Shown here: piece by piece, positions 9,868-19,450 of the stretch | Position numbering within the stretch: position 1 is the first letter of the stretch | Layout: every line of letters starts with the position of its first letter | From: Nocardiopsis metallicus | GTDB lineage: Bacteria; Actinomycetota; Actinomycetes; Streptosporangiales; Streptosporangiaceae | DNA length: 64,000 bases | Direction: 5' to 3' | Assembly (NCBI RefSeq): GCF_014201115.1 | Contig: NZ_JACHDO010000001.1 | Location: 6,820,001-6,884,000, forward strand | The notes under the pieces: generated by a model | Databases searched by the model: none | What the model was told of the DNA's origin: nothing | What the model saw: only the letters and a program-made list of their open reading frames with translations | Program-made: the position numbers and the translations under genes

Positions 9868-10890
9868 ATGTTGATCGCACAGCGTCCCACGCTCGCCGAG
9901 GAAGTCGTCTCGGACCTGCGCTCGAGGTTTGTCATCGAGCCGCTGGAGCCGGGCTTCGGCTACACCATCGGCAACTCGCTTCGGCGTACCCTGCTGTCCT
10001 CCATCCCCGGTGCGGCTGTGACCAGCATCCGCATCGAGGGCGTCGAGCACGAGTTCACCACCGTGCCCGGGGTCAAGGAGGACGTCACCGAGATGATCCT
10101 CAACCTCAAGGGCCTGGTCGTCAGCTCCGAGCACGACGAGCCGGTTCTGATGTACCTGCGCAAGCAGGGCCCCGGTGTGGTGACCGCCGCGGACATCGCT
10201 CCGCCGGCCGGTGTCGAGGTGCACAACCCCGACCTGCACATCGCCACGCTGAACGGCAAGGGCAAGCTGGAGATGGAGCTGACGGTCGAGCGCGGCCGCG
10301 GTTACGTCTCGGCGACGCAGAACAAGCAGCAGGGCCAGGAGATCGGTCGGATCCCGATCGACTCCATCTACTCGCCGGTGCTGCGTGTGACCTACAAGGT
10401 CGAGGCCACCCGAGTCGAGCAGCGCACCGACTTCGACCGCCTGATCGTCGACATCGAGACCAAGCCGGCCATCCGTCCCCGTGACGCCGTGGCCAGCGCG
10501 GGCAAGACCCTGGTCGAGCTGTTCGGTCTGGCGCGCGAGCTCAACGTCGACGCCGAGGGCATCGACATGGGCCCGTCGCCGACGGACGCCGCGCTCGCGG
10601 CGGACCTGGCGCTGCCGATCGAGGACCTCAACCTCACGGTCCGGTCCTACAACTGCCTCAAGCGTGAGGGCATCCACAGCGTTGGTGAGCTGGTTGCCCG
10701 CTCCGAGCAGGACCTGTTGGACATCCGCAACTTCGGTGCCAAGTCCATCGATGAGGTCAAGCAGAAGCTCATCGACATGGGCCTGTCCCTGAAGGACTCC
10801 CCGCCCGGATTCGACCCCAGCACCGCGGCCGACTCCTACGGCTCCGAGGACGACGAGGGTGAGTCCTTCGTCGAGACGGAGCAGTACTAA
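9868..10890 (+). CDS. rpoA: DNA-directed RNA polymerase subunit alpha
   Basis: 340-residue alpha subunit. The N-terminal domain (about 1-230) dimerises and nucleates polymerase assembly; [20 protein letters not shown] is diagnostic. The C-terminal domain (about 250-320), with [19 protein letters not shown] and [14 protein letters not shown], contacts UP elements and activators. The ATG giving [14 protein letters not shown] matches actinobacterial homologues; the frame extends 21 nt upstream. An acidic tail ends FVETEQY. rplQ follows after 65 nt. Confidence 0.98.
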   Translation: MLIAQRPTLAEEVVSDLRSRFVIEPLEPGFGYTIGNSLRRTLLSSIPGAAVTSIRIEGVEHEFTTVPGVKEDVTEMILNLKGLVVSSEHDEPVLMYLRKQGPGVVTAADIAPPAGVEVHNPDLHIATLNGKGKLEMELTVERGRGYVSATQNKQQGQEIGRIPIDSIYSPVLRVTYKVEATRVEQRTDFDRLIVDIETKPAIRPRDAVASAGKTLVELFGLARELNVDAEGIDMGPSPTDAALAADLALPIEDLNLTVRSYNCLKREGIHSVGELVARSEQDLLDIRNFGAKSIDEVKQKLIDMGLSLKDSPPGFDPSTAADSYGSEDDEGESFVETEQY

Positions 10891-10955
10891 CCTTCGTCGC
10901 CCAAAGGTCCCCGGCCGAGTGCGGCCGTGGACCGCATCACTAGGAGAACGACACC

Positions 10956-11462
10956 ATGCCCACGCCTACTAAGGGCGCCCGTCTGGGTTCCGGGCCCGCT
11001 CACGAGCGGCACATCCTGGCGAACCTCGCCACCTCGCTGTTCCAGCACGGCCGGATCCGCACCACGGAGGCCAAGGCCAAGCGCCTGCGTCCGTACGCCG
11101 AGAAGCTCATCACTCTCGGCAAGCGCGGTGACCTGCACGCCCGTCGTCAGGTGCTGACCAAGATCACGGACAAGTCCGTGGTGCACGAGCTCTTCACCGA
11201 GATCGGCCCGCGCTACGAGAACCGTTCCGGTGGTTACACCCGTATCACCAAGATCGGTCCGCGCAAGGGCGACAACGCCCCGATGGCGGTCATCGAGCTG
11301 GTCGAGGCGCTGAGCGGCCCCGCCGCTCCGGCCGCCGCCGCTGCCGCTCCCGTCGAGGAGCCGGTCGAGGCCGAGGCCGCCGAGGCCAAGACCGAGGAGG
11401 CCGCCGAGGCCCCCGAGGCTGCCGCGGAGAAGGCTGAGAGCTCGGAGACCGAGAGCAAGTAG
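10956..11462 (+). CDS. rplQ: 50S ribosomal protein L17
   Basis: 168-residue L17. The first ~120 residues form the conserved domain ([40 protein letters not shown]). About 45 residues of Ala/Glu-rich low-complexity tail follow, an actinobacterial extension of unknown role. L17 sits near the polypeptide exit tunnel. A textbook terminator follows the stop. Confidence 0.97.
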   Translation: MPTPTKGARLGSGPAHERHILANLATSLFQHGRIRTTEAKAKRLRPYAEKLITLGKRGDLHARRQVLTKITDKSVVHELFTEIGPRYENRSGGYTRITKIGPRKGDNAPMAVIELVEALSGPAAPAAAAAAPVEEPVEAEAAEAKTEEAAEAPEAAAEKAESSETESK

Positions 11463-11504
11463 CGCTGACGCGCTCAGGGCCCCGGCCCGCGCGACACGCT
11501 CATG

Positions 11505-11543
11505 GAGTGCCCGACCCCTGCGGGGGCCGGGCACTCTTCTTTT
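11505..11543 (+). terminator. Rho-independent terminator after rplQ
   Basis: GAGTGCCCG-a-CCCC pairs with GGGG-c-CGGGCACTC around a TGCG loop and is followed by TTCTTTT. This is the clearest intrinsic terminator of the ribosomal region. It separates rplQ from truA, which may rely on readthrough or a weak promoter in the short gap. Confidence 0.9.
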
Positions 11544-11571
11544 CCCGGGTGGGCCTGAACGAGGGGCGCGA

Positions 11572-12462
11572 ATGGACGAGGTGGGAATGGACGAGAAGGC
11601 TACGGCCGTGAGCGAGGCGTCCGAGAAGGAGACGACCGTCCGGCTGCGGATGGAGATCGCCTACGACGGCACCGACTTCTCCGGCTGGGCCACCCAGCCG
11701 ACCCGGCGCACGGTGCAGGGTGAGCTGGAGTCGGCCCTGGCCAAGGTGCTGCGACTGCCCGAGGTCTCGGTGACGTGCGCCGGGCGTACCGACGCGGGGG
11801 TGCACGCCCGCGGCCAGGTGGCCCAGGCGGACATCCCGCTGACCACGTGGGAGAGCGAGGGGGAGCGGGTACTGCGCAGGCTCGCCGGGGTGCTCCCCAA
11901 GGACGTGCGGGTGAACGGGGTGCGCCTGGCCCCGCCGGGTTTCGACGCGCGCTTCTCGCCGCTGTTCCGCCGCTACGTGTACCGGATCAGCGACGCGCCC
12001 CACGGCGTGGACCCGCTGCGCCGCCGGGACGTGCTGTGGCACCGGCACCCGGTGGACGTGGACCGGATGAACGAGGCCGCCGCGCTGCTGGTCGGGGAGC
12101 ACGACTTCGCGGCCTTCTGCAAGAAGCGGGAGGGTGCCACGACCATTCGCGAACTGCTGCGGCTGGAGTGGGTCCGGGAGAGCGAGTACCTGATCGCCGG
12201 GACGATCCAGGCGGACGCCTTCTGCCACAACATGGTGCGTGCGCTCGTGGGCGCCCTCCTGGCGGTGGGGGACGGGCGGCGCGAGATTGAGTGGCCCGGC
12301 CGGGTTCTGGGGGCGGCTGTGCGCGATTCGTCGGTGCACGTGGTCGGCCCGCAGGGGCTGAGCCTGGAGGAGGTCCGGTATCCGGCGGACGAGGAGCTGG
12401 CGGAGCGGGCCAACCTGACGCGACGGGTACGGGAGCTGCCCTGCAAGGGGCACAGCGAGTAG
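11572..12462 (+). CDS. truA: tRNA pseudouridine(38-40) synthase
   Basis: Isomerises uridines 38-40 in the tRNA anticodon stem. The 296-residue product shows [12 protein letters not shown] (about 31-42) and the catalytic loop [13 protein letters not shown] with D74 as nucleophile. The C-terminal half has the family's [14 protein letters not shown]. The first ~22 residues are extra; a second ATG at 11587 is an alternative start. truA commonly follows rplQ in bacteria. Confidence 0.96.
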   Translation: MDEVGMDEKATAVSEASEKETTVRLRMEIAYDGTDFSGWATQPTRRTVQGELESALAKVLRLPEVSVTCAGRTDAGVHARGQVAQADIPLTTWESEGERVLRRLAGVLPKDVRVNGVRLAPPGFDARFSPLFRRYVYRISDAPHGVDPLRRRDVLWHRHPVDVDRMNEAAALLVGEHDFAAFCKKREGATTIRELLRLEWVRESEYLIAGTIQADAFCHNMVRALVGALLAVGDGRREIEWPGRVLGAAVRDSSVHVVGPQGLSLEEVRYPADEELAERANLTRRVRELPCKGHSE

Positions 12463-12543
12463 GGGCCGGCGGGTAGGGCGCGGGGGCCGGGCAGGCCGGC
12501 ACGGGCGGGGACCGAGGCTCCCGAGGTCTGATGAGGGGGCGGA

Positions 12544-12600
12544 ACGCGACGGCGCCGCCTCGGGTCCACAGCCTGTGGACCCGAGGCGGCGCCGTCGCGT
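12544..12600. terminator. Perfect 28-bp inverted repeat, bidirectional terminator
   Basis: ACGCGACGGCGCCGCCTCGG continues to a 28-nt arm (12544-12571) that is exactly complementary to 12573-12600, with a single central base. It lies between convergent truA (+) and the Pro/Gln-rich membrane protein gene (-), so it likely terminates both. No strong T-tract flanks it. Confidence 0.75.
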
Positions 12601-12636
12601 GTGTTGCCGGTGTTGCCGGGGGCGCCGGTCCGGGGG

Positions 12637-14514
12637 TCAGGCCCGGTCGTCGGCGAGGGCGTCGTAGGCGGTGTCGATGAAGCCCTCACCGATGTCGCGC
12701 AGCTCGGTGGCGTTGGCGCCGTCCTCCTCCGCGTCGTCGCCGCTGCCGTCGCTGTTGGCGGACAGCGCGAAGAGGAGGTAGCGGCCCCACTGGCCGCTGC
12801 TGCCGTGGCCGCCGGAGTAGCCCAGGCGCTCGGCGGGGGTGCCCTCCTCGCCGGGGAGCCCGGCGAACCACTGGGCGCCGACCAGGTCCTGCGCGTCCAT
12901 GGCGGTCTCGGCCTCGTCGTCGCTGGGCATGGCCGCGATTCCCACCGTGACGGCGTGGTTCTGGTCCTCGCTCAGGTAGGAGGCGCGGACCAGCTGGCGG
13001 CAGTCGTTGTCGGCCAGGACCTGGCCGTACTCGCCGTGGGTGCCCTCGGAGCAGTCCTCGCTGTCACCGACGGCCACACGGCTGAACGTGCCCTGGCCCT
13101 CGATCTCGATCGACTCCGGGAACAGGCTGTCCGGGGAGAGGGCGCCCGGGTCGCTGCCCTCGTCCGCGACGGTGACGGCGCTGGCACCGCCGCCGGAACC
13201 GAAACCGCCGCTGGCGAAGTAGAAGGCGCCGCCGCCCGCGATCAGGAGCAGGGCGACGAAGGCCGTGCCCATGAGGATGCCGCGCTTCTTCGACGGCCGC
13301 TGCGGGTAGCCGTCGTCGTAGTCGTCGTAATCGTCATAGTCGTCGTAGTCGTCCTGGCCGCGCTGGACCTCGAACTGCGCGGTGTCGGCGCCCGCGTCCT
13401 CGGGCACCTCGTCGCGGTACAGCGGACGCGCGGCGGGTCCGGAGGGGGCGGCGGGGACCGCGTTCAGGCTTTGGGTCGCGCCCATGGCGTCGGGCGGGAA
13501 GACCGGCTCCTCAGCGGGCCGGGGCGGCGCGGGAGGCGGAGGCTGGTGGCGGGGCGGCGCGGGAGGCAGGGCTCCGGCGGGCGCTCCGTGCGGCGGCATT
13601 CCGGGCGCGCCGGGACCGCCGGGCGGGAGGGAGTTCGGCGGAGGCGGGATCTGCTGGTGCATCGGCGGCTGACCGCCGGTGGGCATGCCCTGCGGGCCGC
13701 CGGGCGGGGGCCCCTGGGGCGGCCCGGGGCGGCCCGGGAACTGGCCGGGGGGTGCCTGCGGCGGACGGCCCTGCACGTGCGGCGGGACCGGTGCGCCCTG
13801 CGCGAACCCCGGTCTGGGGGCGCCGGGCGGGATGTTCGGTCCGCTCTGGGTGAGATGTCCCATGCCGGGGCGGCCGCCGGTCGGGCCGCCGGGAGGGCCC
13901 GGGAGGGGGCCGCCCGGCTGGGGGGCGTTCGGGGGCGCCTGGGGGGTGTTGGGCGGCAGCGGCGCCTGCGGGCCGCTCGGGCCGGCGTGCGGAGGGAACT
14001 GCGGCCCGCTCGGTGCCGTCGGACGCCCCTGCGGGCCGCGGAAGCCCTGCGCGCCCTGTCCTCCCTGGGGGCCCTGTCCTCCCTGCGGGCCCGGACCACC
14101 CTGGGGAGCCTGCCCGGCCTGAGGGCCCTGCGGGAACTGGCCGGGCGGCGGGAAGCCCTGCGGCGCCTGCGGGCCGCTCGGGCCGGCCTGCGGAGGGAAC
14201 TGCGGCCCGGAGGGACCCGCGCCGGGAACCCCGGACGCACCGGGCGTGCCGAACGGCTGCTGCTGACCCGGTGTGGGAGGCTGGCCCTCTGGCTGGGAGG
14301 GCGGCCCGAGCAGGTCCGGACCTTCGCCGCCCTCCGGCTGGAGAGGTCGTCCGTCTGGGCCGTACTGAGGCGGGTTCGGATGGGTGCTGATGGGAGTCTC
14401 CGAAGGCTCTGGGGGTGGGACTGGGCCGCGGTGCGCCGGGCCCGTGGCCTGTGTCCGCGCGGTGGCGTCCGTGTGGGACCGGCGTGTTCCGGCGACCGTG
14501 ACGGGCGTCTCCAA
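12637..14514 (-). CDS. Pro/Gln/Gly-rich single-pass membrane protein
   Basis: 625 residues of unknown function. Residues about 1-385 are low complexity, rich in Pro, Gly and Gln, with collagen-like GPQGGQGPQGGQG stretches and duplicated GPSGPQFPP modules. A run of Tyr-Asp-Asp repeats (about 390-405) precedes KKRGILMG and one transmembrane helix (about 420-440). The C-terminal ~180 residues are probably extracytoplasmic, with two cysteines (SEDCSEG, DNDCRQL) that could form a disulfide. Resembles the Pro-rich cytoplasmic tails of actinobacterial membrane proteins; no enzyme motif seen. The start is uncertain. Confidence 0.75.
   Translation of the reverse strand: METPVTVAGTRRSHTDATARTQATGPAHRGPVPPPEPSETPISTHPNPPQYGPDGRPLQPEGGEGPDLLGPPSQPEGQPPTPGQQQPFGTPGASGVPGAGPSGPQFPPQAGPSGPQAPQGFPPPGQFPQGPQAGQAPQGGPGPQGGQGPQGGQGAQGFRGPQGRPTAPSGPQFPPHAGPSGPQAPLPPNTPQAPPNAPQPGGPLPGPPGGPTGGRPGMGHLTQSGPNIPPGAPRPGFAQGAPVPPHVQGRPPQAPPGQFPGRPGPPQGPPPGGPQGMPTGGQPPMHQQIPPPPNSLPPGGPGAPGMPPHGAPAGALPPAPPRHQPPPPAPPRPAEEPVFPPDAMGATQSLNAVPAAPSGPAARPLYRDEVPEDAGADTAQFEVQRGQDDYDDYDDYDDYDDGYPQRPSKKRGILMGTAFVALLLIAGGGAFYFASGGFGSGGGASAVTVADEGSDPGALSPDSLFPESIEIEGQGTFSRVAVGDSEDCSEGTHGEYGQVLADNDCRQLVRASYLSEDQNHAVTVGIAAMPSDDEAETAMDAQDLVGAQWFAGLPGEEGTPAERLGYSGGHGSSGQWGRYLLFALSANSDGSGDDAEEDGANATELRDIGEGFIDTAYDALADDRA
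13961..14008. repeat. 48-bp direct repeat, copy 1
   Basis: Matches 14162-14209 at 47 of 48 positions (the mismatch is the G at 13987). Both copies lie inside the Pro/Gln-rich coding region and encode the module around GPSGPQFPP. It indicates recent slippage or recombinational expansion of the low-complexity segment. Confidence 0.85.
14162..14209. repeat. 48-bp direct repeat, copy 2
   Basis: Second copy of the repeat at 13961-14008, 201 bp away and in the same reading frame (201 is divisible by 3), so gain or loss of the intervening block would keep the frame. Confidence 0.85.
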
Positions 14515-14977
14515 AGCTCACGTCAGCGCCCGTGATACCGGGCGGAGCGTGGCCTTTCGGTGCAAGGGTAACCAACGCGCGGGCGGGAGCAGGACGAAGC
14601 ACTCCCGACAACAGGCATAATAAAAGGCGGAGAGGTCACGGATGTGAACCCGTCCCGGCGCTTTCCCGCCAGACGAAATCCCACCGGTCGACCCGGCGCG
14701 CTTTGACCTGCGTTAGGGTGGACGGGTAGGATATTTCGTCGTTGTGCGTTGAGTTGCCGTGGGCCCCAAACTCCCGAAGCTGGGTGCCGATCCACGCACC
14801 ATCGTCTGCGCACTCACGACCGGGTCGTCCTGATTGGACATGGGACATCCGGCCAAGTAGCAGCCCCGCACCCGCGACGGCTGTTCCCGGCCCCGCACCC
14901 GTTGGGGTGTTCCGTAATACGAGTCCACCATCCCGTTCGGGATGGGGCAGCCGACTGAAGAGCGAAGGCAAACGATC
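14515..14977 (+). other. rplM leader, no gene
   Basis: 463 nt between the divergent membrane-protein gene and rplM. It contains a good promoter (14703-14732), giving a transcribed leader of roughly 240 nt. The leader includes hairpin CCATCCC-gttc-GGGATGG (14928-14945), 32 nt before the rplM GTG, and CACCC-gttg-GGGTG just upstream. Long structured leaders of ribosomal protein genes are often autoregulatory; that is not shown here. Confidence 0.6.
14703..14732 (+). promoter_or_regulatory. Sigma-A-type promoter for rplM-rpsI
   Basis: TTGACC (14703-14708), 18-nt spacer, TAGGAT (14727-14732). Both hexamers fit the housekeeping sigma consensus of high-GC actinobacteria, and the position upstream of a highly expressed operon fits. 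The start of transcription would fall near 14740. Confidence 0.7.
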
Positions 14978-15427
14978 GTGCGCACATACAGCCCCAAACC
15001 AAGCGATGTCCAGCGTCAGTGGCACGTTGTTGACGCGACCGATCTCGTGCTCGGGCGTATGTCGAGCCAGATCGCCACGCTGCTTCGGGGCAAGCACAAG
15101 CCCTACTACGCGCCCCACATCGACACCGGCGACTTCGTCATCGTCGTGAACGCCGAGAAGGTCGCGCTGACCGGTAAGAAGCTCGACCAGAAGCGCGCTT
15201 ACCGGCACTCCGGTTACCCCGGTGGTCTGCGTTCGATCGCGTACGCCGACCTGCTGGAGAAGAACCCCGAGCGGGCCATCGAGAAGGCCGTCAAGGGCAT
15301 GCTCCCCAAGGGCTCCCTCGGCCGCCAGATGGCCAAGAAGCTCAAGGTGTACGCCGGCGCGGAGCACCCGCACCAGGCCCAGCAGCCGGTTCCGTTCGAA
15401 ATGAAGACGATCGCGCAGCCCGCCTAG
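14978..15427 (+). CDS. rplM: 50S ribosomal protein L13
   Basis: 149-residue early-assembly protein of the 50S subunit. The GTG gives [20 protein letters not shown], the normal actinobacterial N-terminus; the frame is open 36 nt further up. Conserved [17 protein letters not shown] and [13 protein letters not shown] follow. Forms a two-gene operon with rpsI, 37 nt downstream. Confidence 0.97.
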   Translation: MRTYSPKPSDVQRQWHVVDATDLVLGRMSSQIATLLRGKHKPYYAPHIDTGDFVIVVNAEKVALTGKKLDQKRAYRHSGYPGGLRSIAYADLLEKNPERAIEKAVKGMLPKGSLGRQMAKKLKVYAGAEHPHQAQQPVPFEMKTIAQPA

Positions 15428-15464
15428 GCGTTCGCAGACTTTTACAGGAAGCACGAGGATCACC

Positions 15465-15977
15465 GTGGTCGAGCCCACCGGCATCGAGAACGTCGAGCAG
15501 GAAATCGCCGACAACCCGGAGGAGTTCCCCTCCGAGTACACCAGCGAGTCGGACGAGGCGACTGACGCCGCCTACGTCCCCACCGCCTCCGGCCCCAGCG
15601 CCGGCACCGGTCGTCGCAAGCAGGCTGTCGCCCGCGTCCGCATCGCCCCCGGTTCGGGCGAGTGGAAGATCAACGGCAAGCCGCTTGACGTCTACTTCCC
15701 GGACAAGGTCCACCAGCAGACCGTCAAGGACCCGTTCGTCTCCCTCGGGTTCGACGGCGCCTACGACGTCTTCGCCCGTCTGGACGGCGGCGGCACCAGC
15801 GGCCAGGCCGGCGCCCTGCGTCACGGCATCGCCCGTGCGCTGGCGACCCTGGACGCCGAGAACAACCGCCCGACCCTGAAGAAGGCCGGCTTCCTCACCC
15901 GTGACGACCGCGAGGTCGAGCGGAAGAAGGCCGGTCTCAAGAAGGCGCGCAAGGCTCCGCAGTTCTCCAAGCGCTAA
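15465..15977 (+). CDS. rpsI: 30S ribosomal protein S9
   Basis: 170 residues: an acidic N-terminal extension of about 40 residues, usual in actinobacteria, then the S9 domain with [19 protein letters not shown] and the C-terminal tail [12 protein letters not shown] that reaches the P-site tRNA. Starts at GTG. An imperfect terminator hairpin follows. Confidence 0.97.
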   Translation: MVEPTGIENVEQEIADNPEEFPSEYTSESDEATDAAYVPTASGPSAGTGRRKQAVARVRIAPGSGEWKINGKPLDVYFPDKVHQQTVKDPFVSLGFDGAYDVFARLDGGGTSGQAGALRHGIARALATLDAENNRPTLKKAGFLTRDDREVERKKAGLKKARKAPQFSKR

Positions 15978-16013
15978 TGCTCATGCGCCGGCATCTGCTC
16001 GGCTGAGCTTTCG

Positions 16014-16055
16014 CCCGTGCGTCGTCCCCGTTGTCGGGGCGGCGTACGGGCTTTT
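16014..16055 (+). terminator. Terminator after rpsI
   Basis: CCCGTGCGTCGTCCCCG pairs, with one bulge and GU pairs, with CGGGGCGGCGTACGGG around TTGT, and is followed by CTTTT. It ends the rplM-rpsI unit before glmM. Confidence 0.7.
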
Positions 16056-16137
16056 GGTTTCTCACGGTGGCTCTCCGCCACGCTGAACTTCACCGGCGCC
16101 GTTCCCCGGCGCCGCTTTCGAAAGGGGCTGAAAGCCT

Positions 16138-17475
16138 GTGGCTCGGCTGTTCGGAACCGACGGCGTACGCGGTCTCGCGGGACGAGACCTGACCGCTTCG
16201 CTCACCCTGGAACTGTCCATCGCGGCGGCGCGGGTCCTGGCCTCCGCCGATGAGGACCGGCGTCCGCTCGCGGTCGTGGGCCGCGACCCGCGCGCCTCCG
16301 GTGAGTTCCTGGAGTCCGCGGTCGTCGCGGGTCTGGCCAGCACCGGCGTGGACGTCGTGAAGGTCGGGGTGCTGCCCACCCCGGCCGTGGCGTACCTGAC
16401 CGGTGCTCTGGGCGCCGACTTCGGCGTGATGCTCTCGGCGAGCCACAACCCGGCCCCGGACAACGGCATCAAGTTCTTCGCCAGGGGCGGGCACAAGCTC
16501 GAGGACGCCCTGGAGGAGGAGATCGAGGGCATGCTCGGCGTCCCCTCGACCCCCGCCGTGGGCGAGGCGGTCGGTCGGGTCACCAAGTCCCACGACGGCG
16601 CCGAGCTCTACACCAAGCACGTCCTGGACTCCCTCCCGTACAGCCTCAAGGGCCTCAAGGTCGTGATGGACTGCGCCCACGGCGCGGCCAGCACGGTCGC
16701 CCCCGAAGCGCTGCGCCGGGCGGGCGCGGAGGTCATCGCGATCGGTGACCGTCCCGACGGCCACAACATCAACCAGGGCTGCGGTTCCACCAGCCTGGGC
16801 GCCCTCCAGGAGGCGGTGCGCCTGCACGGCGCGGACGCCGGTATCGCCAACGACGGGGACGCCGACCGCTGCCTGGCGGTGGACGCCGAGGGCAACGTGG
16901 TGGACGGCGACCAGATCCTCGCGATCCTGGCCACCGAGGCCAAGGACGCCGGGCGCCTGGTCGAGGACACCCTCGTGGTGACGGTCATGTCCAACCTGGG
17001 CCTCAAACTCGCGATGGCGCGCGAGGGCATCACCGTGGTGGAGACCGCGGTCGGTGACCGGTACGTGCTGGAGGAGATGAAGCGCGGCGGTTTCGGCCTG
17101 GGCGGCGAGCAGTCCGGCCACGTGATCCTGCTGGACCACGCCACCACCGGTGACGGCCTGCTCACCGGCCTGCACCTGCTGGCCGCGATGGCCCACCGCA
17201 AACAGGGCCTGGCCGAGCTGGCCAAGGTGATGACCCGCCTGCCGCAGATCCTGATCAACGTCCCCGACGTGGACAAGGCGCGCGCCGCGGAGTCCGGGGA
17301 ACTGGCCGCGGCCGTGCGCGAGGCCGAGGCCGAACTGGGCGAGACCGGCCGGGTGCTGATCCGCCCCAGCGGGACCGAGCCCAAGGTCCGCGTCATGGTG
17401 GAGGCCCCCGAGCAGGAGCAGGCCACCGCCGTGGCCGAGCGCCTGGCCGGGGTGGTCCGTTCCGCGCTCGGCTAG
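16138..17475 (+). CDS. glmM: Phosphoglucosamine mutase
   Basis: Converts glucosamine-6-phosphate to glucosamine-1-phosphate for UDP-GlcNAc and peptidoglycan synthesis. The 445-residue protein begins [15 protein letters not shown], has the phosphoserine loop [11 protein letters not shown] (active serine at 102), the metal-binding NDGDADRC segment and the C-terminal phosphate-binding [12 protein letters not shown]. The GTG start is preceded by GAAAGGGG. Commonly found after rpsI in actinobacteria. Confidence 0.97.
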   Translation: MARLFGTDGVRGLAGRDLTASLTLELSIAAARVLASADEDRRPLAVVGRDPRASGEFLESAVVAGLASTGVDVVKVGVLPTPAVAYLTGALGADFGVMLSASHNPAPDNGIKFFARGGHKLEDALEEEIEGMLGVPSTPAVGEAVGRVTKSHDGAELYTKHVLDSLPYSLKGLKVVMDCAHGAASTVAPEALRRAGAEVIAIGDRPDGHNINQGCGSTSLGALQEAVRLHGADAGIANDGDADRCLAVDAEGNVVDGDQILAILATEAKDAGRLVEDTLVVTVMSNLGLKLAMAREGITVVETAVGDRYVLEEMKRGGFGLGGEQSGHVILLDHATTGDGLLTGLHLLAAMAHRKQGLAELAKVMTRLPQILINVPDVDKARAAESGELAAAVREAEAELGETGRVLIRPSGTEPKVRVMVEAPEQEQATAVAERLAGVVRSALG

Positions 17476-17489
17476 AACCGGGGCTTCTC

Positions 17490-17542
17490 ACGCGCATCCG
17501 GGCACGCCGTGCACTTTCGCACCGAGCGGCCCGGGTGCGCGT
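17490..17542 (+). terminator. Probable terminator after glmM
   Basis: ACGCGCATCCGGG (17490-17502) pairs with CCCGGGTGCGCGT (17530-17542) with one GU pair and a 27-nt loop, followed by TCTCGTG. The large loop makes it less certain than the other hairpins. Confidence 0.5.
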
Positions 17543-17642
17543 TCTCGTGTGTGAACGGTGTGGTGGGGCACCCCTGGGGGAGGGCTCTGCCTAAGGTCGA
17601 AGGCCCGGGACCGACCCCTCGGGGCGGTGGAGTGGAGCGGAC

Positions 17643-18662
17643 ATGATGACGTACGGGCACTCCCTGACCATCGGGGTGGACATCGGCGGGACCAAGGTGG
17701 GCGCCGGTGTGGTCACCTCCGGCGGCCGGGTGCTGGCGCGACTGCGCACCGAGACCCCGGAGAGAAGCAAGAGCCCTTCGGTGGTGGAGGACACGATCGT
17801 GTCGGTCGTGTCCGAGCTGCGCCAGGAGTACCGGGTGCGGGCCGTGGGTGTGGGCGCGGCCGGGTTCGTCGACGAACGCCGCTCCCGGGTGCTGTTCGCC
17901 CCGCACCTTTCCTGGCGCGAGGAACCGCTCCGGGACGCGCTGTCGGTCCGCCTGGGCCTGCCGGTGGTGGTGGAGAACGACGCCAACGCCTCCGCCTGGG
18001 CGGAGGTCCGGGCCGGTGCGGCCCGTGGCGTGGACGACGTCGTGGTGGTGAACCTGGGCACGGGGATCGGCGGCGCGGTCGTCCTGGACGGCGCCCTGTA
18101 CCGCGGCCGCTACGGCCTGGCGGGCGAGTTCGGGCACATGACCGTGGTCCCGGGCGGGCACCGCTGCGAGTGCGGCAACCGCGGCTGCTGGGAGCAGTAC
18201 GCCAGCGGCAACGCGCTCACCCGCGAGGCCCGCGAACTGGTGGCGTCGCAGTCTCCGGTCGCCGAGGTCCTGCGCCAGGCGGTGGGCGGCGACCCCGGGC
18301 TCATCACCGGCCCGCTGGTCAGCGAGCTGGCCCGCAAGGGCGACCGTGCCTGCCGGGAGCTCCTCGAAGACGCGGGAGGCTGGCTGGGCGTGGGCCTGGC
18401 CAACCTGGCGGCCGCCTTCGACCCGGAGCTGTTCGTGATCGGCGGCGGGGTCTCCGAGGTGGGGGAGCTGCTGCTCGGCCCGGCCCGCAGCGCCTTCGAG
18501 AAGGGCCTCACCGGCAGGGGATACCGGCCCGAGGCCCGCGTGGTCGCCGCCGCCCTGGGCAACGAGGCGGGCATGATCGGTGCCGCCGACCTCGCCCGCG
18601 AAGCCCTCCCGAGGGGCCGCAGCCGCCGCCGACAGCAGCGTCTGGGGAGGGCTCGCTGGTGA
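17643..18662 (+). CDS. ROK-family glucokinase
   Basis: Likely ATP-dependent glucokinase feeding glycolysis; possibly a role in carbon regulation, as for Streptomyces GlkA. The 339-residue product has the phosphate-binding GVDIGGTKVGAGVV at about 11-24, ENDANASAWAE, NLGTGIGGAVV and the ROK zinc motif CGNRGCWEQYASG (about 178-190). There is no N-terminal DNA-binding domain, so it is an enzyme rather than a ROK repressor. The Arg-rich tail is short and poorly conserved. Ends 1 nt before the convergent Uma2 gene. Confidence 0.9.
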   Translation: MMTYGHSLTIGVDIGGTKVGAGVVTSGGRVLARLRTETPERSKSPSVVEDTIVSVVSELRQEYRVRAVGVGAAGFVDERRSRVLFAPHLSWREEPLRDALSVRLGLPVVVENDANASAWAEVRAGAARGVDDVVVVNLGTGIGGAVVLDGALYRGRYGLAGEFGHMTVVPGGHRCECGNRGCWEQYASGNALTREARELVASQSPVAEVLRQAVGGDPGLITGPLVSELARKGDRACRELLEDAGGWLGVGLANLAAAFDPELFVIGGGVSEVGELLLGPARSAFEKGLTGRGYRPEARVVAAALGNEAGMIGAADLAREALPRGRSRRRQQRLGRARW

Positions 18663-18663
18663 G

Positions 18664-19248
18664 CTAATTCCTGACGAGCTTCTTCAGGTTAACTTCGATG
18701 GGGAAGGGCACCTGGAGTTCCAGCCGATCGCGGAAGATCCCCATGGCCACGTAGCCCCTTGTCGTGGCGTCGAGCTCATACACGTGGACGACCGCCCTCC
18801 CGTTCTCCCAGACCACCCGCCAGAAGTGGGGTATGCCTGCCGCGGCGTACTTTCCGGGCTTGACCTCCCTGTCGCGAAAGACGGACTCGGGTGACTCGAC
18901 CTCCACCACGAGAACCACGTCCTCCGGAGGGATGCTGGTCGCTTCGTACCAGTCCTCCTGTTCGGCCTCGCGGTCCTTGTAGACGACGATGTCCGGCTCG
19001 GGACGCTGGTGCTTGTCGAGCGTGGTGGTCAGTTCCTCGTCTGCCATGAGTCCGGCAGGCGCCTGTTCCTCCAACGCGTTGGTCAGCCGCCTGATGACAC
19101 GACTGTGGAACCGGCTCTGGGGGGACATCACGATGGGCGCTCCGTCGATGAGCTCCATCCGGGGGGCTTCCGGAGGGAGGTGGTCCATGTCGTCGGCGGT
19201 CCAACCCTCAGCCGGGGGCATGAACCAGTCGGGGAGCGGCTCGGCCAT
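18664..19248 (-). CDS. Uma2 family (DUF820) putative endonuclease
   Basis: 194 residues from an ATG with a perfect AGGAGG upstream. The family has a PD-(D/E)xK nuclease-like fold; here PEPDIVVY and VVLVVEVESPES supply the Asp and Glu, followed by KPGKYAAAGIPHFW. Such proteins are abundant in actinobacteria and cyanobacteria, often alone, and are thought to act in DNA metabolism or mobile-element contexts. No partner gene is visible. Upstream open frame to 19383 ignored. Confidence 0.85.
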   Translation of the reverse strand: MAEPLPDWFMPPAEGWTADDMDHLPPEAPRMELIDGAPIVMSPQSRFHSRVIRRLTNALEEQAPAGLMADEELTTTLDKHQRPEPDIVVYKDREAEQEDWYEATSIPPEDVVLVVEVESPESVFRDREVKPGKYAAAGIPHFWRVVWENGRAVVHVYELDATTRGYVAMGIFRDRLELQVPFPIEVNLKKLVRN

Positions 19249-19450
19249 CGAATCCTCCTGGGTCGATTCCTGAGCCCACTCTAGTGTCGCTGTTCTTCGC
19301 ATGACAGGAAGGTAGCGCTGTGTGACGACAGAGCGGGGTGCTTTGGTCATACCCGTTTTCGCGCCTCGATCGCTGCTGGTCACGGGACTATCCGCGATTA
19401 ACCGAACCCGGTTCTAGTGCGTGGGTCACATCCTCGGTAGAGTGCGGCAC

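Noticed and set aside
12601-14535. 644-residue plus-strand frame opposite the Pro/Gln-rich protein
   Set aside because: No domain; the minus strand has a plausible TM helix, spacer and extracytoplasmic domain, and an in-frame repeat structure.
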